A DNA stretch of 64,000 nucleotides from Lentzea californiensis (GTDB lineage: Bacteria; Actinomycetota; Actinomycetes; Mycobacteriales; Pseudonocardiaceae), in assembly GCF_024648825.1 (NCBI RefSeq), contig NZ_JANBBE010000004.1, positions 1 to 64,000 of the forward strand, read 5' to 3'. The notes under the pieces are model-generated. The model was not told the DNA's origin, searched no databases, and worked only from the letters and a program-made list of their open reading frames with translations. Positions 24,831 through 33,800 of this stretch are shown here, piece after piece. How positions within the stretch are numbered: the first letter of the stretch is position 1; every line of letters starts with the position of its first letter. The position numbers were made by a program, and so were the translations under genes.

Positions 24831-26114
24831 GTGCGCGAGCGGTTGCCGGTCGAGGTGTGGGTTCTGGTGGTGGCGAGTTTCATCATCGCCATCGGGTTCG
24901 GGATCGTGGCGCCAGTGCTGGCGGTGCTGGCGAAGTCGTTCGGCGTCGGCAACACCGCCGTCGCGATCCTCGTCGCCTCGTTCGCGTTGGTGCGGCTGGC
25001 GTTCGCGCCGATGAGCGGCAAGCTCGTCAACAGGTTCGGCGAGCAGCGGATCTACATCATCGGGATCCTGATCGTGGCCGTCGGCACCGGGCTGTCGGGC
25101 TTCGCGGCCAGCTACGGCGAGATGCTGACGTGGCGTGCGCTCGCCGGCATCGGGTCGACGATGTTCACCGTGGCGGCTCTCGGGCTGCTGATCCGGATCA
25201 CGCCGCAGCCGATGCGCGGGCGTGCGTCCGGGCTGTGGGCGGCGGGGTTCCTGCTGGGCAACATCCTCGGCCCGGTCTTCGGGGCGGTCCTCGTGCCGTT
25301 GGGCATCTGGGTTCCGTTCGTGTCGTACGCCGGGATGCTGTGCATCGCCGCGTTCGTGGTGTGGTTCTTCCTGCGCAAATCGACGTTGGCCGCGATGGAC
25401 AGGACCAATACCGAGACGCCGATGACCATGCGTGAGGCGCTGCAGCACCGCGCCTACCGGGCCGCGCTGGCGTCCGGGTTCGCCAACGGCTGGGCCGTGT
25501 TCGGCGTGCGGATGTCGCTGGTGTCGGTGTTCGTGATCGAGGCGCTGAACCACAGCGCGACCGAGGCGGGTATCTCGATGTCCGTGTTCGCCGCCGGCAA
25601 CGCCGCGATGCTGTTCGTCTCCGGCAAGGTCGCCGACACCTGGGGGCGCAAGCCCATCGCGATCGCCGGCCTGGTCATCAGCGGCCTCGGCACGATCTGG
25701 ATGGGCTTCACCACCGAGATGTGGGTCTTCATGGCCGCGTCCGTCGTCGCCGGCATGGGCGCGGGCCTGCTGAACCCGCCGCAGAACGCCGTGGTGGCCG
25801 ACGTCATCGGCGGCCGCAAGGGCGGCCCCGTGCTCGCGGGATTCCAGATGGTGACCGACTTCGGCGCGATCATCGGCCCGATCAGCGCGGGCCTGATCGC
25901 CGACTCGTTCGGCTACGAGGCGGCGTTCGCCGTCACCGGCGCCTCGCTGCTGCTGGCCGTGGGCTACTGGCTCGTCGCCCCCGAGACCCTGCCCACGCAC
26001 GAGGAGGAGCACACGGCCGCCGCGGTGGCGCCGGAGTGCGGCCGCCTCGACGAAAGCGCGGAGGTTCCGACCGGCGAACGGGTCGGCGGCAAGCCACGTC
26101 ACCCAGAAGCGTGA
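24831..26114 (+). CDS. MFS transporter
   Basis: This 427-residue protein has 12 membrane segments and the major facilitator motif A in loop 2-3 (GKLVNRFGEQRIYIIG), with a related copy in loop 8-9 (GKVADTWGRKPIAIAG). The first helix is EVWVLVVASFIIAIGFGIVA. It is a secondary transporter, most likely a drug/proton antiporter of the DHA1 type; the substrate cannot be read. GTG 24831 follows AAGGGAGG closely. An inverted repeat overlaps that ribosome binding site. Confidence 0.9.
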   Translation: MRERLPVEVWVLVVASFIIAIGFGIVAPVLAVLAKSFGVGNTAVAILVASFALVRLAFAPMSGKLVNRFGEQRIYIIGILIVAVGTGLSGFAASYGEMLTWRALAGIGSTMFTVAALGLLIRITPQPMRGRASGLWAAGFLLGNILGPVFGAVLVPLGIWVPFVSYAGMLCIAAFVVWFFLRKSTLAAMDRTNTETPMTMREALQHRAYRAALASGFANGWAVFGVRMSLVSVFVIEALNHSATEAGISMSVFAAGNAAMLFVSGKVADTWGRKPIAIAGLVISGLGTIWMGFTTEMWVFMAASVVAGMGAGLLNPPQNAVVADVIGGRKGGPVLAGFQMVTDFGAIIGPISAGLIADSFGYEAAFAVTGASLLLAVGYWLVAPETLPTHEEEHTAAAVAPECGRLDESAEVPTGERVGGKPRHPEA

Positions 26115-26160
26115 TTGCGCGCTCAGCTTTCTTTTAGTTTGTGTCGCTACCCTCGTCGCC

Positions 26161-26943
26161 GTGGGTGGAGCAGAGCGCAGTGCGCGGAAGAAGAAGCAGG
26201 CCGCGCGTTCGGTGGTCCAGGCCCGTTCGTCGGGTTCCGACCGCACGAAGGTGATCGCGGGCATAGCCGTGGTGGCGGTGCTGGCCGTCGCCGTCATCGG
26301 CTACGTCGTCTTCCAGCAGATGAAACCGTCCACATCGACGACGGACGCCATCCCGCTGGCCCCCGCGGACCACACGATCTCGGCTCCGGCCGTCCGCGAC
26401 GGCGGCACCGTGCTCGTCGGCAAGGACACGGCCACCGTGACCGTCGACGTGTACGAGGACTTCCTGTGCCCGATCTGCGGCACGTTCGAGAAGACCTACG
26501 GCACCGACATCAAGAAGGCAGTCGAGGACGGCAAGGTCAAGGTCCGCTACCACATCCTGCCGATGCTCAACCGCCTCTCGTCGCCGGAGGGCTACTCGAC
26601 CGACTCGGCCAACGCCGCCCTGTGCGTGGCCGACGACGGCAAGTTCAACGCGTTCCACGCGGCGCTGTTCAACAAGCAGCCCGAGGAAGGCGAAGCCGGC
26701 TACACCAAGGACCAGCTCATCAAGCTGGGCAAGGAAGTCGGCGTCACGTCAGCCTCCTTCGAGTCGTGCGTGCAGAACCAGACCTACAAGTCGCAGCTGG
26801 ACGAGCTGATGTCCAAGACCAGCAACGACCCCTCCCTCCGCGACGGCGAGTCGGACCGCTTCCGCGGCACGCCCAGCGTCGCCTCCGGCGGCAAGCTCGT
26901 CGACCTGGACAACAAGAACTGGCTTTCCGACCTGGCCAAGTAA
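26161..26943 (+). CDS. Membrane-anchored DsbA-family thioredoxin-fold protein
   Basis: This 260-residue protein has a basic cytoplasmic N-terminus, one membrane anchor (about 31-52) and an exported thioredoxin_4 (DsbA-like) domain. The active site is C103-P-I-C106 in DVYEDFLCPICGTF, and a cis-proline loop appears as RGTPSVASGG near 240. Such proteins form or shuffle disulfides in exported proteins, and mycobacterial relatives are anchored in the same way. Extra cysteines lie near residues 160 and 200. GTG 26161 is the start. A strong terminator follows 12 bp after the stop. Confidence 0.88.
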   Translation: MGGAERSARKKKQAARSVVQARSSGSDRTKVIAGIAVVAVLAVAVIGYVVFQQMKPSTSTTDAIPLAPADHTISAPAVRDGGTVLVGKDTATVTVDVYEDFLCPICGTFEKTYGTDIKKAVEDGKVKVRYHILPMLNRLSSPEGYSTDSANAALCVADDGKFNAFHAALFNKQPEEGEAGYTKDQLIKLGKEVGVTSASFESCVQNQTYKSQLDELMSKTSNDPSLRDGESDRFRGTPSVASGGKLVDLDNKNWLSDLAK

Positions 26944-26954
26944 GCCCCTTCGCG

Positions 26955-27000
26955 CACCGCCCGGTCCCGGATCCTCGGGGCCGGGCGGTGTTCGTCTTTT
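26955..27000 (+). terminator. Terminator after the DsbA-like gene
   Basis: CACCGCCCGG (26955-26964) pairs with CCGGGCGGTG (26981-26990), and a T-rich tail ending TTTT follows. It ends the transcript of the DsbA-like gene. Between it and the tRNA (to 27258) I see no supported gene; that stretch must hold the tRNA promoter. Confidence 0.8.
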
Positions 27001-27258
27001 GTGCCGCGCGTCACTCCCGATCCGTCGCGTTCGGTGTGGGCGGTCTGCTGGGGTTGTGGGCGCTGTTCGTGCAGCTCGCGGCGGGTTTCGTGGCCTCGCA
27101 CTCGATCTTCGGGGTGGTCGGTGCCGCTGGGTCGTCACCGGCTTCTACCAGGCCGAATGCGCCGTGGATACCCCCGATTTTTATCTTGTGGCATCGGTGT
27201 TGTACGGTATTGCCACACGAGAACGACGGGGAAACCCGGCGGGAACGTGGACCTTCAA

Positions 27259-27331
27259 GGGGCTGTGGCGCAGCTGGTAGCGCATCACACTGGCAGTGTG
27301 AGGGTCAGGGGTTCGAGTCCCCTCAGCTCCA
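27259..27331 (+). tRNA. tRNA-Ala (anticodon GGC)
   Basis: The 73-base sequence folds as a full cloverleaf. The acceptor stem GGGGCTG pairs with CAGCTCC and includes the G3-U70 pair that identifies alanine tRNAs. The D stem is GCGC/GCGC, the anticodon stem TCACA/TGTGA with loop CTGGCAG (anticodon GGC), and the T stem AGGGG/CCCCT with loop TTCGAGT. The discriminator is A and CCA is not encoded. No integrated element is seen at its 3' end. Confidence 0.95.
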
Positions 27332-27342
27332 CTTGTAGGTAG

Positions 27343-27384
27343 AACCCGCCTGATCTCGCGCTCGCGCCGATCAGGCGGGTTTTT
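27343..27384 (+). terminator. Terminator after tRNA-Ala
   Basis: AACCCGCCTGATC (27343-27355) pairs with GATCAGGCGGGTT (27369-27381), a perfect 13-base stem, followed by a T run. Confidence 0.85.
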
Positions 27385-27456
27385 GCTGTTCTGGGTGGAT
27401 TTCGGGCGACCGTCTGCTGAACGTGTTGCGCTGCGGAGATGGGGAGCCCAGCGAAA

Positions 27457-27484
27457 GGCCCCCTCCGGCGCACCGGAGGGGGCC
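27457..27484 (-). terminator. Terminator of the ricin-lectin ALF gene
   Basis: GGCCCCCTCCGG and CCGGAGGGGGCC form a perfect 12-base stem with a 4-base loop. Read on the minus strand it is followed by TTTCG, so it ends the lectin gene just upstream. Confidence 0.75.
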
Positions 27485-27500
27485 TCGTCGTTCATTCGAA

Positions 27501-29534
27501 TCAGGCCGGCACGAGCGTCCAGCGCTGGTTCGTCTGGCCGTGCATCTCGTGGACACCGATCCAGGCACCGTTCTGGACGGCGTTGTTCATCGCGTCCGCT
27601 GCCTTGCCGTTGAACACGTTCTCCAGCACGTAGCTGCCATCGGGCTGGGCGATGAACACGAACTGTTGCGAGCCGCCGTGGTGGCAGTCGTACTGGACGA
27701 GCGGCGTGCCGTTGATGTGGCCGGTGCCCTTGACGTCCAGGCACTTGCCGGACATCACGTTCTTGAGCGCGTACCGCTTGCCGCCCAGGCCGACGAGGTC
27801 CCACGCCATCTTGCCGCCGCCGACGCAGTCCCACAGTTCCTGGCCCGCGAAGTTCGCGAGCGCACCCTGGTTGGGCTGGTCCCACAGGCCGGCGGTCTGC
27901 ATGCAGCGACCGGACTGAACGCCCTTGAGCTGGTAGCGGCCGACGGACACCGTGCTCACGTCGGAGCGGTGCACCGGGTTGATCAGGCGCCAGCGCTGGT
28001 TGCCGTCGTTGGTGTTGCCGTAGGTGGCGACGTGGGTGGCGTTCTCCTTGCCGCCGTCCTTGGCCGTGGCGTACTTGCCGCTGCCGACGTTCTTGATCTG
28101 GTACGAGCCGTCGGTGTTCTGGACGAACGTCCAGCGGTGGTAACCGTTGTTGACGTCGCACGGGTACTGGCGCACGAGGTCGCTGTGGCCGTCCAGGCAC
28201 TGCTGGGAGTTCAGGTTCTCCAGGAAGAACTCACCGTTCGACCAGGCCTTCAGGATCCACAGCTCCTTGGCGGCGGTTCGGTAGCAGTCCCACAGTTCGT
28301 TGTACTGCCCGTACTCGACCGCCTGCCCGTCCGCACCGGCGATCTGGACACAGCGGCCGGAGAGCTGGCCCTTCAGCTGGACCACCTGGTGGTGCGAGGG
28401 CTTGATCACGTCCTTCTTGGCGGCGTCGTACTGGCCGAGGTCGATGAACGCGTTGCGCGCGTTCAGATCTCCGGCGAGCGCGGCGGTGGCGGCCGCGAGG
28501 AGGCTCGGCATGTAACCGTCGACGCGGGCGGCGTCGATGATCTCCTTGATCTTCTTCTCGGTCTCCGCGGCACGGGCGGCGTCCTGCTCCGCGACGTCCT
28601 TCTGGTGCGCGATGTGGATGCCGGTGAAGATGTACGTCTTGATCTGCGCCGCGTCGTGCGTGCCCAGCGCTGCGTTGGCGGCGGCCTTGACGAACTTCCG
28701 CGCCAGCGGCGCGTTGTAGATCTCCCAGGCGAACTCGGAGTCGGTCAGGTTCGCGAGCACCGGGGTCAACGTCCCACCTGGCACCACGATCTGCCAGGCG
28801 TTGCCGCGCGCCTTGAGGTTCTTCTCCTTCTCCAGCTGCTCCAGCTTCTCGCGCTCGGCAGCTTCCCGGCGGCGCTGGACGTCGGCGTTGTACGCGGTCT
28901 CGATGCCAGTGGCGACGAACGCCTGGCGCTGCTCGTCCGTGGACGTGCTGGACAGCACGGCGGAGGCCTGTGCCTTGATCTCCGGCCACTCGGTGCCGTT
29001 GGTCTTGATGAACAACTGCGTGACGAACTCGCTGAGGTTCGCGTCCAGGTAGTACGGCTCCACGACGGTCCAGCCGATGCGTTCCGCCGCGCGGACCCGC
29101 AGCCGGTGCCGTTCGTCGGTGACCGGGATCGCGCGCACGTCCTCGCGGAACGCACGGTGGATGCCGGTGACGATGAAGTCGTAACAGGCGTTCTCGTCGA
29201 CCTCGTTGGAGAGCGCCTTCAGCGCCTCCTTCTTGATGTTGCTGTTGAACGGTGCCTTGTTGTAGATCCAGATGACGAAGTTCAGGTCCGCGAGCCGCGC
29301 TTCCCTGGAACCCACCGATTCACCGATCGTGCTCGCCGCGGCGACCCGCTGGTCGAAGTCCGACACCTGCGTCGCTCTGAAGCTGACCGTGGACACACTG
29401 GCCGGCGCCGACGGGTCGACCCCCGGCGGAGCGGCGAGCGCGGGAGAGGCGAACAGGCCGCCCGCCAACGTGATGGTGACCGCGAGCGCGGCGACTGCCC
29501 GCACGCCGAGGCCACCCAGACTGCGTCTGGACAA
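27501..29534 (-). CDS. Secreted ALF-repeat protein with ricin-type lectin domains
   Basis: This 677-residue protein starts at TTG 29534, with GGGGGA 6 bases upstream; the frame is open further but no better start exists. Residues 1-34 are a signal peptide (LAGGLFASPALA before A). Residues about 60-390 contain ALF-type repeats, each a helix ending in a hydrophobic F-x-x-x-G pattern (NACYDFIVTGIHRAFREDVR; RQAFVATGIETAYNADV; IKTYIFTGIHIAHQKDV). From about 400 to the end there are ricin-B-like beta-trefoil repeats with Q-x-W motifs (HRWTF, NQRWRL, NQRWTLVPA). It is probably a sugar-binding secreted protein. It is divergent from two further ALF-repeat genes. Confidence 0.83.
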   Translation of the reverse strand: MSRRSLGGLGVRAVAALAVTITLAGGLFASPALAAPPGVDPSAPASVSTVSFRATQVSDFDQRVAAASTIGESVGSREARLADLNFVIWIYNKAPFNSNIKKEALKALSNEVDENACYDFIVTGIHRAFREDVRAIPVTDERHRLRVRAAERIGWTVVEPYYLDANLSEFVTQLFIKTNGTEWPEIKAQASAVLSSTSTDEQRQAFVATGIETAYNADVQRRREAAEREKLEQLEKEKNLKARGNAWQIVVPGGTLTPVLANLTDSEFAWEIYNAPLARKFVKAAANAALGTHDAAQIKTYIFTGIHIAHQKDVAEQDAARAAETEKKIKEIIDAARVDGYMPSLLAAATAALAGDLNARNAFIDLGQYDAAKKDVIKPSHHQVVQLKGQLSGRCVQIAGADGQAVEYGQYNELWDCYRTAAKELWILKAWSNGEFFLENLNSQQCLDGHSDLVRQYPCDVNNGYHRWTFVQNTDGSYQIKNVGSGKYATAKDGGKENATHVATYGNTNDGNQRWRLINPVHRSDVSTVSVGRYQLKGVQSGRCMQTAGLWDQPNQGALANFAGQELWDCVGGGKMAWDLVGLGGKRYALKNVMSGKCLDVKGTGHINGTPLVQYDCHHGGSQQFVFIAQPDGSYVLENVFNGKAADAMNNAVQNGAWIGVHEMHGQTNQRWTLVPA

Positions 29535-29772
29535 GGTAAATCCCCCAGGATTCGTGGTGTCGGCATCTGCCCCAAGTGCGGCGTGGACCCCGAAGGCCCG
29601 CGTCGCCCGACTCTCCACTCGTCGGATGCCGGGTGGGACTTTGCACCCTCTCTGACCGAATCGCAACGCGCCGCGATCTGGGTTGCACAACTGTCGGTGT
29701 CGCTGCGACCACAGCAGGTGCTAAGAACTTTCCGGGCAATTCGGCCCACTGGGTGAGTTCCTGGGGGAACAC

Positions 29773-30852
29773 ATGAGACGTCGCACACTCATGCCTGCAT
29801 TACTGGCCGCGGTCCTCGCGGCGGGCGTCACCGGAACCGTCCTCACCGCACCCGCAGTTGCACAGTCGGACGTCGTCAACACGACGACCTCCGCATTGGC
29901 TGCGTCCATGCGCGAGCTCGTGTTCCAGATGTCCTACAACGCCGCTCTGCCGTTCGAGGTCCGCGACGCCGCCTACGTGGCCGTCGTCGCCAACGACGAG
30001 GCGAAGATCCGCGAGTTCACGCGCGTCGGCTACGGCAAGGCGTTGAACCGGGCCAAAGCCAGGGAGGCGCTCAACCTGCAGGTGGTCAGGGAGATCAACC
30101 GGACCGCGATCCCCGGCAGCGACGTGCACGGCACGTCAGGAGAAGCGCTGCGCGGTTCGGACAACGCCAGGGAGTCGTACGTCCAAAGTGGATATGACGA
30201 GTCCAGGGAACGGGACCGCGTCAACGACAACAAGCGGCAGGAACGCCTCGCACGCCTCGCCGGGGAGGACCGCGACTACGTGATCTTCCTGGCCACCGAC
30301 GATCCTGGCCTCCAGGTCCGAGCGGCGGCACAGCGCGCGCTGCACGGCGGCGACGACCGGTCGATCGGCCTGTTCTTCTCCTACGAGTGGAAGATCGGTG
30401 CCGAGCTCGACACCGAGCGGTTCATCCGCACCGCCACCGAGCAGAGCCAGCTCTTCCACGACAGGATCCGCGCGCTGACCGAGTCCGCGCAGGCAGCGGA
30501 GAAGGCCGAGCGCGAGTCGAGCGGTGAGCTGGCGCGCAAGCACCGCCTGGAAGCCAAGGAGACCTGGGCGCAGGTCGACCGCGAAGCCGGGCAGTCCTCT
30601 GTGGACTGGCTGGCGGAGAAGGTGAAGGCGGACGCGCAGGCCGCCGCGTGGGCCAGGGTCGCCGAGTACGCCCGCGGCGCGCAGTCGGAGCAGGACTGGG
30701 CCGAGATCATCGCCAGGGCCACGGCTTCCGGCTCCTCGTGGCGCGACACGGCCGACTCGTTCCGCGCGCAGGCCGCCAAGTGGCAGGAAATCGCCGAACA
30801 AGCTCGCAAGGCGGCGAAGGACGCCGCCGACCGCGATCTGGGGGATCGCTGA
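29773..30852 (+). CDS. Secreted ALF-repeat protein
   Basis: This 359-residue protein has a signal peptide (about 1-30, TVLTAPAVA before Q) and at least two ALF repeats (FEVRDAAYVAVVANDEAKIR then EFTRVGYGKALNRAKAR; LQVRAAAQRALHGGDDRSIG then LFFSYEWKIGAELD). The rest is charged helix to the C-terminus with Ala/Glu/Arg heptads and no enzyme motif. It ends 4 bp before the giant ALF toxin-like gene, so they form an operon. It may be an accessory or adaptor for that protein. ATG 29773 has a GGGGGA ribosome binding site. Confidence 0.78.
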   Translation: MRRRTLMPALLAAVLAAGVTGTVLTAPAVAQSDVVNTTTSALAASMRELVFQMSYNAALPFEVRDAAYVAVVANDEAKIREFTRVGYGKALNRAKAREALNLQVVREINRTAIPGSDVHGTSGEALRGSDNARESYVQSGYDESRERDRVNDNKRQERLARLAGEDRDYVIFLATDDPGLQVRAAAQRALHGGDDRSIGLFFSYEWKIGAELDTERFIRTATEQSQLFHDRIRALTESAQAAEKAERESSGELARKHRLEAKETWAQVDREAGQSSVDWLAEKVKADAQAAAWARVAEYARGAQSEQDWAEIIARATASGSSWRDTADSFRAQAAKWQEIAEQARKAAKDAADRDLGDR

Positions 30853-30856
30853 CATC

Positions 30857-33800
30857 ATGAAAAGAAGATCATTCAGCGCCACCTCGTCGTGGCGCAGATC
30901 AGTCGTGCCCATCTCCGCCGCGCTCGTGCTCACCCTCTTCGGTGGGACGGTGCACGCTACCGCCGCGCCCCAACCGGTTCCGGTGCTGCAGGCGGCCGCG
31001 AACAACGACCCTCCTCCACAGGAAGTGGACGAGGAGTACGAGTTTTACAAGATGTTCGTCACCGACATCTCCGTGCACGCGGAAGACGTCGAAGTGCGCG
31101 ACGCGGCCACAGCGGCGTTGGCCGTCAACACCAAAGAGAAGCTGATCTGGTTCCTCGATCACGGCCAAGCGGAGGCACAGGCACGTGCCGACACGCGCAA
31201 AGCCGCTGAGAACGCGGAGAACCGCCGCAAGGTCGAGGAGTGGGCGCGCACTGGTGGCCCGAACGTCCGCTCGGGGGCGCAGGCCGCGCTGAACGCGGGT
31301 GATCAGGCGATCAGGGACTTCGTGGCCTACGGCTACGACATCGCCCTGAAGCGGGACAGGCAGCAGGCCGAGGACGACAAGGCCGAGCAGGACCGCATCA
31401 TCGCCCGCGTCCGGGACATGGTCGCGATGGGCGGCCCGCAGGTGAAACTCGAGGGCGAGGCCGTCCTCGCGAGCAAGGACTACGCGCGGATCCGCCAGTT
31501 CTACCTCACCGACTACCACGAGGCGAACAAGCGCGACCACGCGTTCCGCGCGGTCATCCAGAAAGCGCTGGAAGACCGCAACAGGGCGATCACCGAACTC
31601 GACCAGCTCGCGCGCCGCGCGGCAGCGGTGGCAGCTGCACGGGCCGAGATCATCCGAGCCAACATCGACGCGGTCAAACACCTCGAAGACGTCACATACG
31701 CCATGAAGCGGGCCGTGGAGGCAGCCCACCGTTCGGACCAGATCTTCCGCGACGACAAGCCCGGGCGCGCCCACGGCCAGCTGGGCCGCAACGAGCTGCT
31801 GGACGTCGAACGCGCCAAGGCCGCACGGGAGTCCGCTGACGCCGACCGCATCGCACTCGCGTCCGTCGACGCGACCGGGCGCGCCCGTACCGCCGGAGCC
31901 AAGCTCGTCGACCTCGGTGTGACCGACGGCCTCGACTGGGCCAGGGTCACCATCGGCATCGGTGACGCGGTGGACGCGGCCGCACTCGCCGCGGAGACGT
32001 CGATGCACGCGACGGTGGCCACCCTGGCTGACAGCCGCGCGCTCGACGCCGACCGCAACGCCCAGGAACACGCCCAGAACGCGGCCAAGTACCGCGCGGA
32101 GGCCGAACGCCAGGCGACCAAGGCGGCCGAGCTCGCCGAGGCGGCGAAGAAGCAGCGGGACATCGCACTCGCCGCGCGCGACCGTGCCGAGCGGCAGAAG
32201 AACATCGCCAACGCGAAGGCCGCAGACGCTCAGCGAGAAGCCGCCAACGCCCGCAACCACCGGATCAACGCCCAGGGCGCCGCGCGCAACGCGGCCGCCA
32301 CGGCGAACGCGGCCCACACCGCGAACGCCGAGGCCGCGCGCCTCGCCGGTGACCACGACGCCGCGATGGCCAAGGTCCGCACATCGGAGACCGAGGTCCG
32401 GGTCATCAACGGGATGCACCAGGCCCGGTTGATCAACCTGGACAACTACGAGCTCAAGCTCAGGGACGCCGAGCAACGTGCCAGGGAGCGCGGCGAGAAC
32501 GTCGAGGAGGTCACCAGGGAGATCAGGGGCCAGCGCGACGCCGCCCGCGGAGCGGCGAACGAGTCGGCGGGCTGGGCCAGCAGCGCGGCCGCGTCGGCGA
32601 GCGCGGCCCAGGCAGCGGCACAACGGGCAGCGGCAGCAGCAGCGGCTGCGCGCACGGCGGCGAACAACGCGACCAAGGAAGCGGTGACCGCACGCCGGGC
32701 CGCCGACGAGGCGCACCGGATCACGATCGAAACGGTGAACGTCGCGCTGGGCACCCAGGCGTCAGCCGAGATGACCCAGCAGGAAGCGGAGGCCGCGGTA
32801 CGCGAAGCGAACCAGGCCGTCTACCAGTCCGTGATCGCGGACAGGGCAGCCTCAGCGGCAGCTGCGTCCGCCACGCTCGTCATCGACTCCGCCAAGGCGG
32901 CAGAGGCGATCCTCAAGCCGTACGCCGCGATCAACGCCGACGCGCGCAGGGCGCTGCAGACCGTCTCCGAAGCGTTGATCATCAGCGAGGAGCAGTCCCG
33001 CCTCGCCAGGGAGAAGGCCGACGAGGCCGCGGCGGCCGCCGTCAGGGCGTCCAAGGCCGCCGACGACGCCGTCCTGGAGGTGAAGCCCGCGTACGAGGCG
33101 GCCGCCCGCGCCGCCCAGTCCGCGAACGACGCGACTCAGTACGCCAAGACCGCAAACGATGCGGCCAACCAGGCCGTGGAACACGCGTCGGCGGCACACA
33201 GCGCGGCAGGCACCGCGACCCGCTGGTCCAACAACGCGAGCGCGGACGCCACGCTGGCGGGCAACGCGGCGGCGGCGGCGAGCGCCTCGGCGGCGAGCGC
33301 CGACCGGGCGGCGGCGTCGGCCGAGCACATCTACGGCATGGCCCGTGCCAGCGCGGACAAGGTGCAGGAGTTCCTGCAGCGGGTCGTCGACCAGATCGAC
33401 TCGATCCAGGAGTACCGCGTCCGGCTCGACATGGCCGAGCAGATCGCGCGGGAGGAGGCCGCCAACAAAGCCGCCGAGATGAACCTGGCGATGGCCAAGG
33501 GCATCATCACGGTGCAGCGGTGCCTGGACAACCCGTTCCTGTACTTCGAGGCCTGCAAGACCGCGGCGGGCAAGGTCGAGGAGTTCGCCAAGTACAACGC
33601 CAAGGTCTACGCGGACGCCGCGGTCGAGTCGCTGAACGCGGCGGCGCGCTGTGGTGCCGGTGACCAGAACGCCTGCGACCTCCTGCGTTCTGGCCAGGAC
33701 AAGCTAGCCCTGTACTACAAGGCAATCGGCGAAGGCGTCATGGAGGGCGCCAAGGGCACGCTTGACGGTCTGCTCATCAGCCTCGACTGCATCGGCGGCT

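Noticed and set aside
27259-27331. tRNA-Ala as an attachment site for an integrated element
   Set aside because: No integrase gene and no copy of the tRNA 3' end were seen nearby.
26999-27342. Open frames between the DsbA-like gene and the tRNA
   Set aside because: They run through the tRNA. The hydrophobic patch GGLLGLWALFVQLAAGFV is not backed by a start, ribosome binding site or family.
27423-29756. Plus-strand open frame of 777 codons opposite the ricin-lectin ALF gene
   Set aside because: The minus-strand protein has signal peptide, repeats and lectin motifs; the opposite frame has none.
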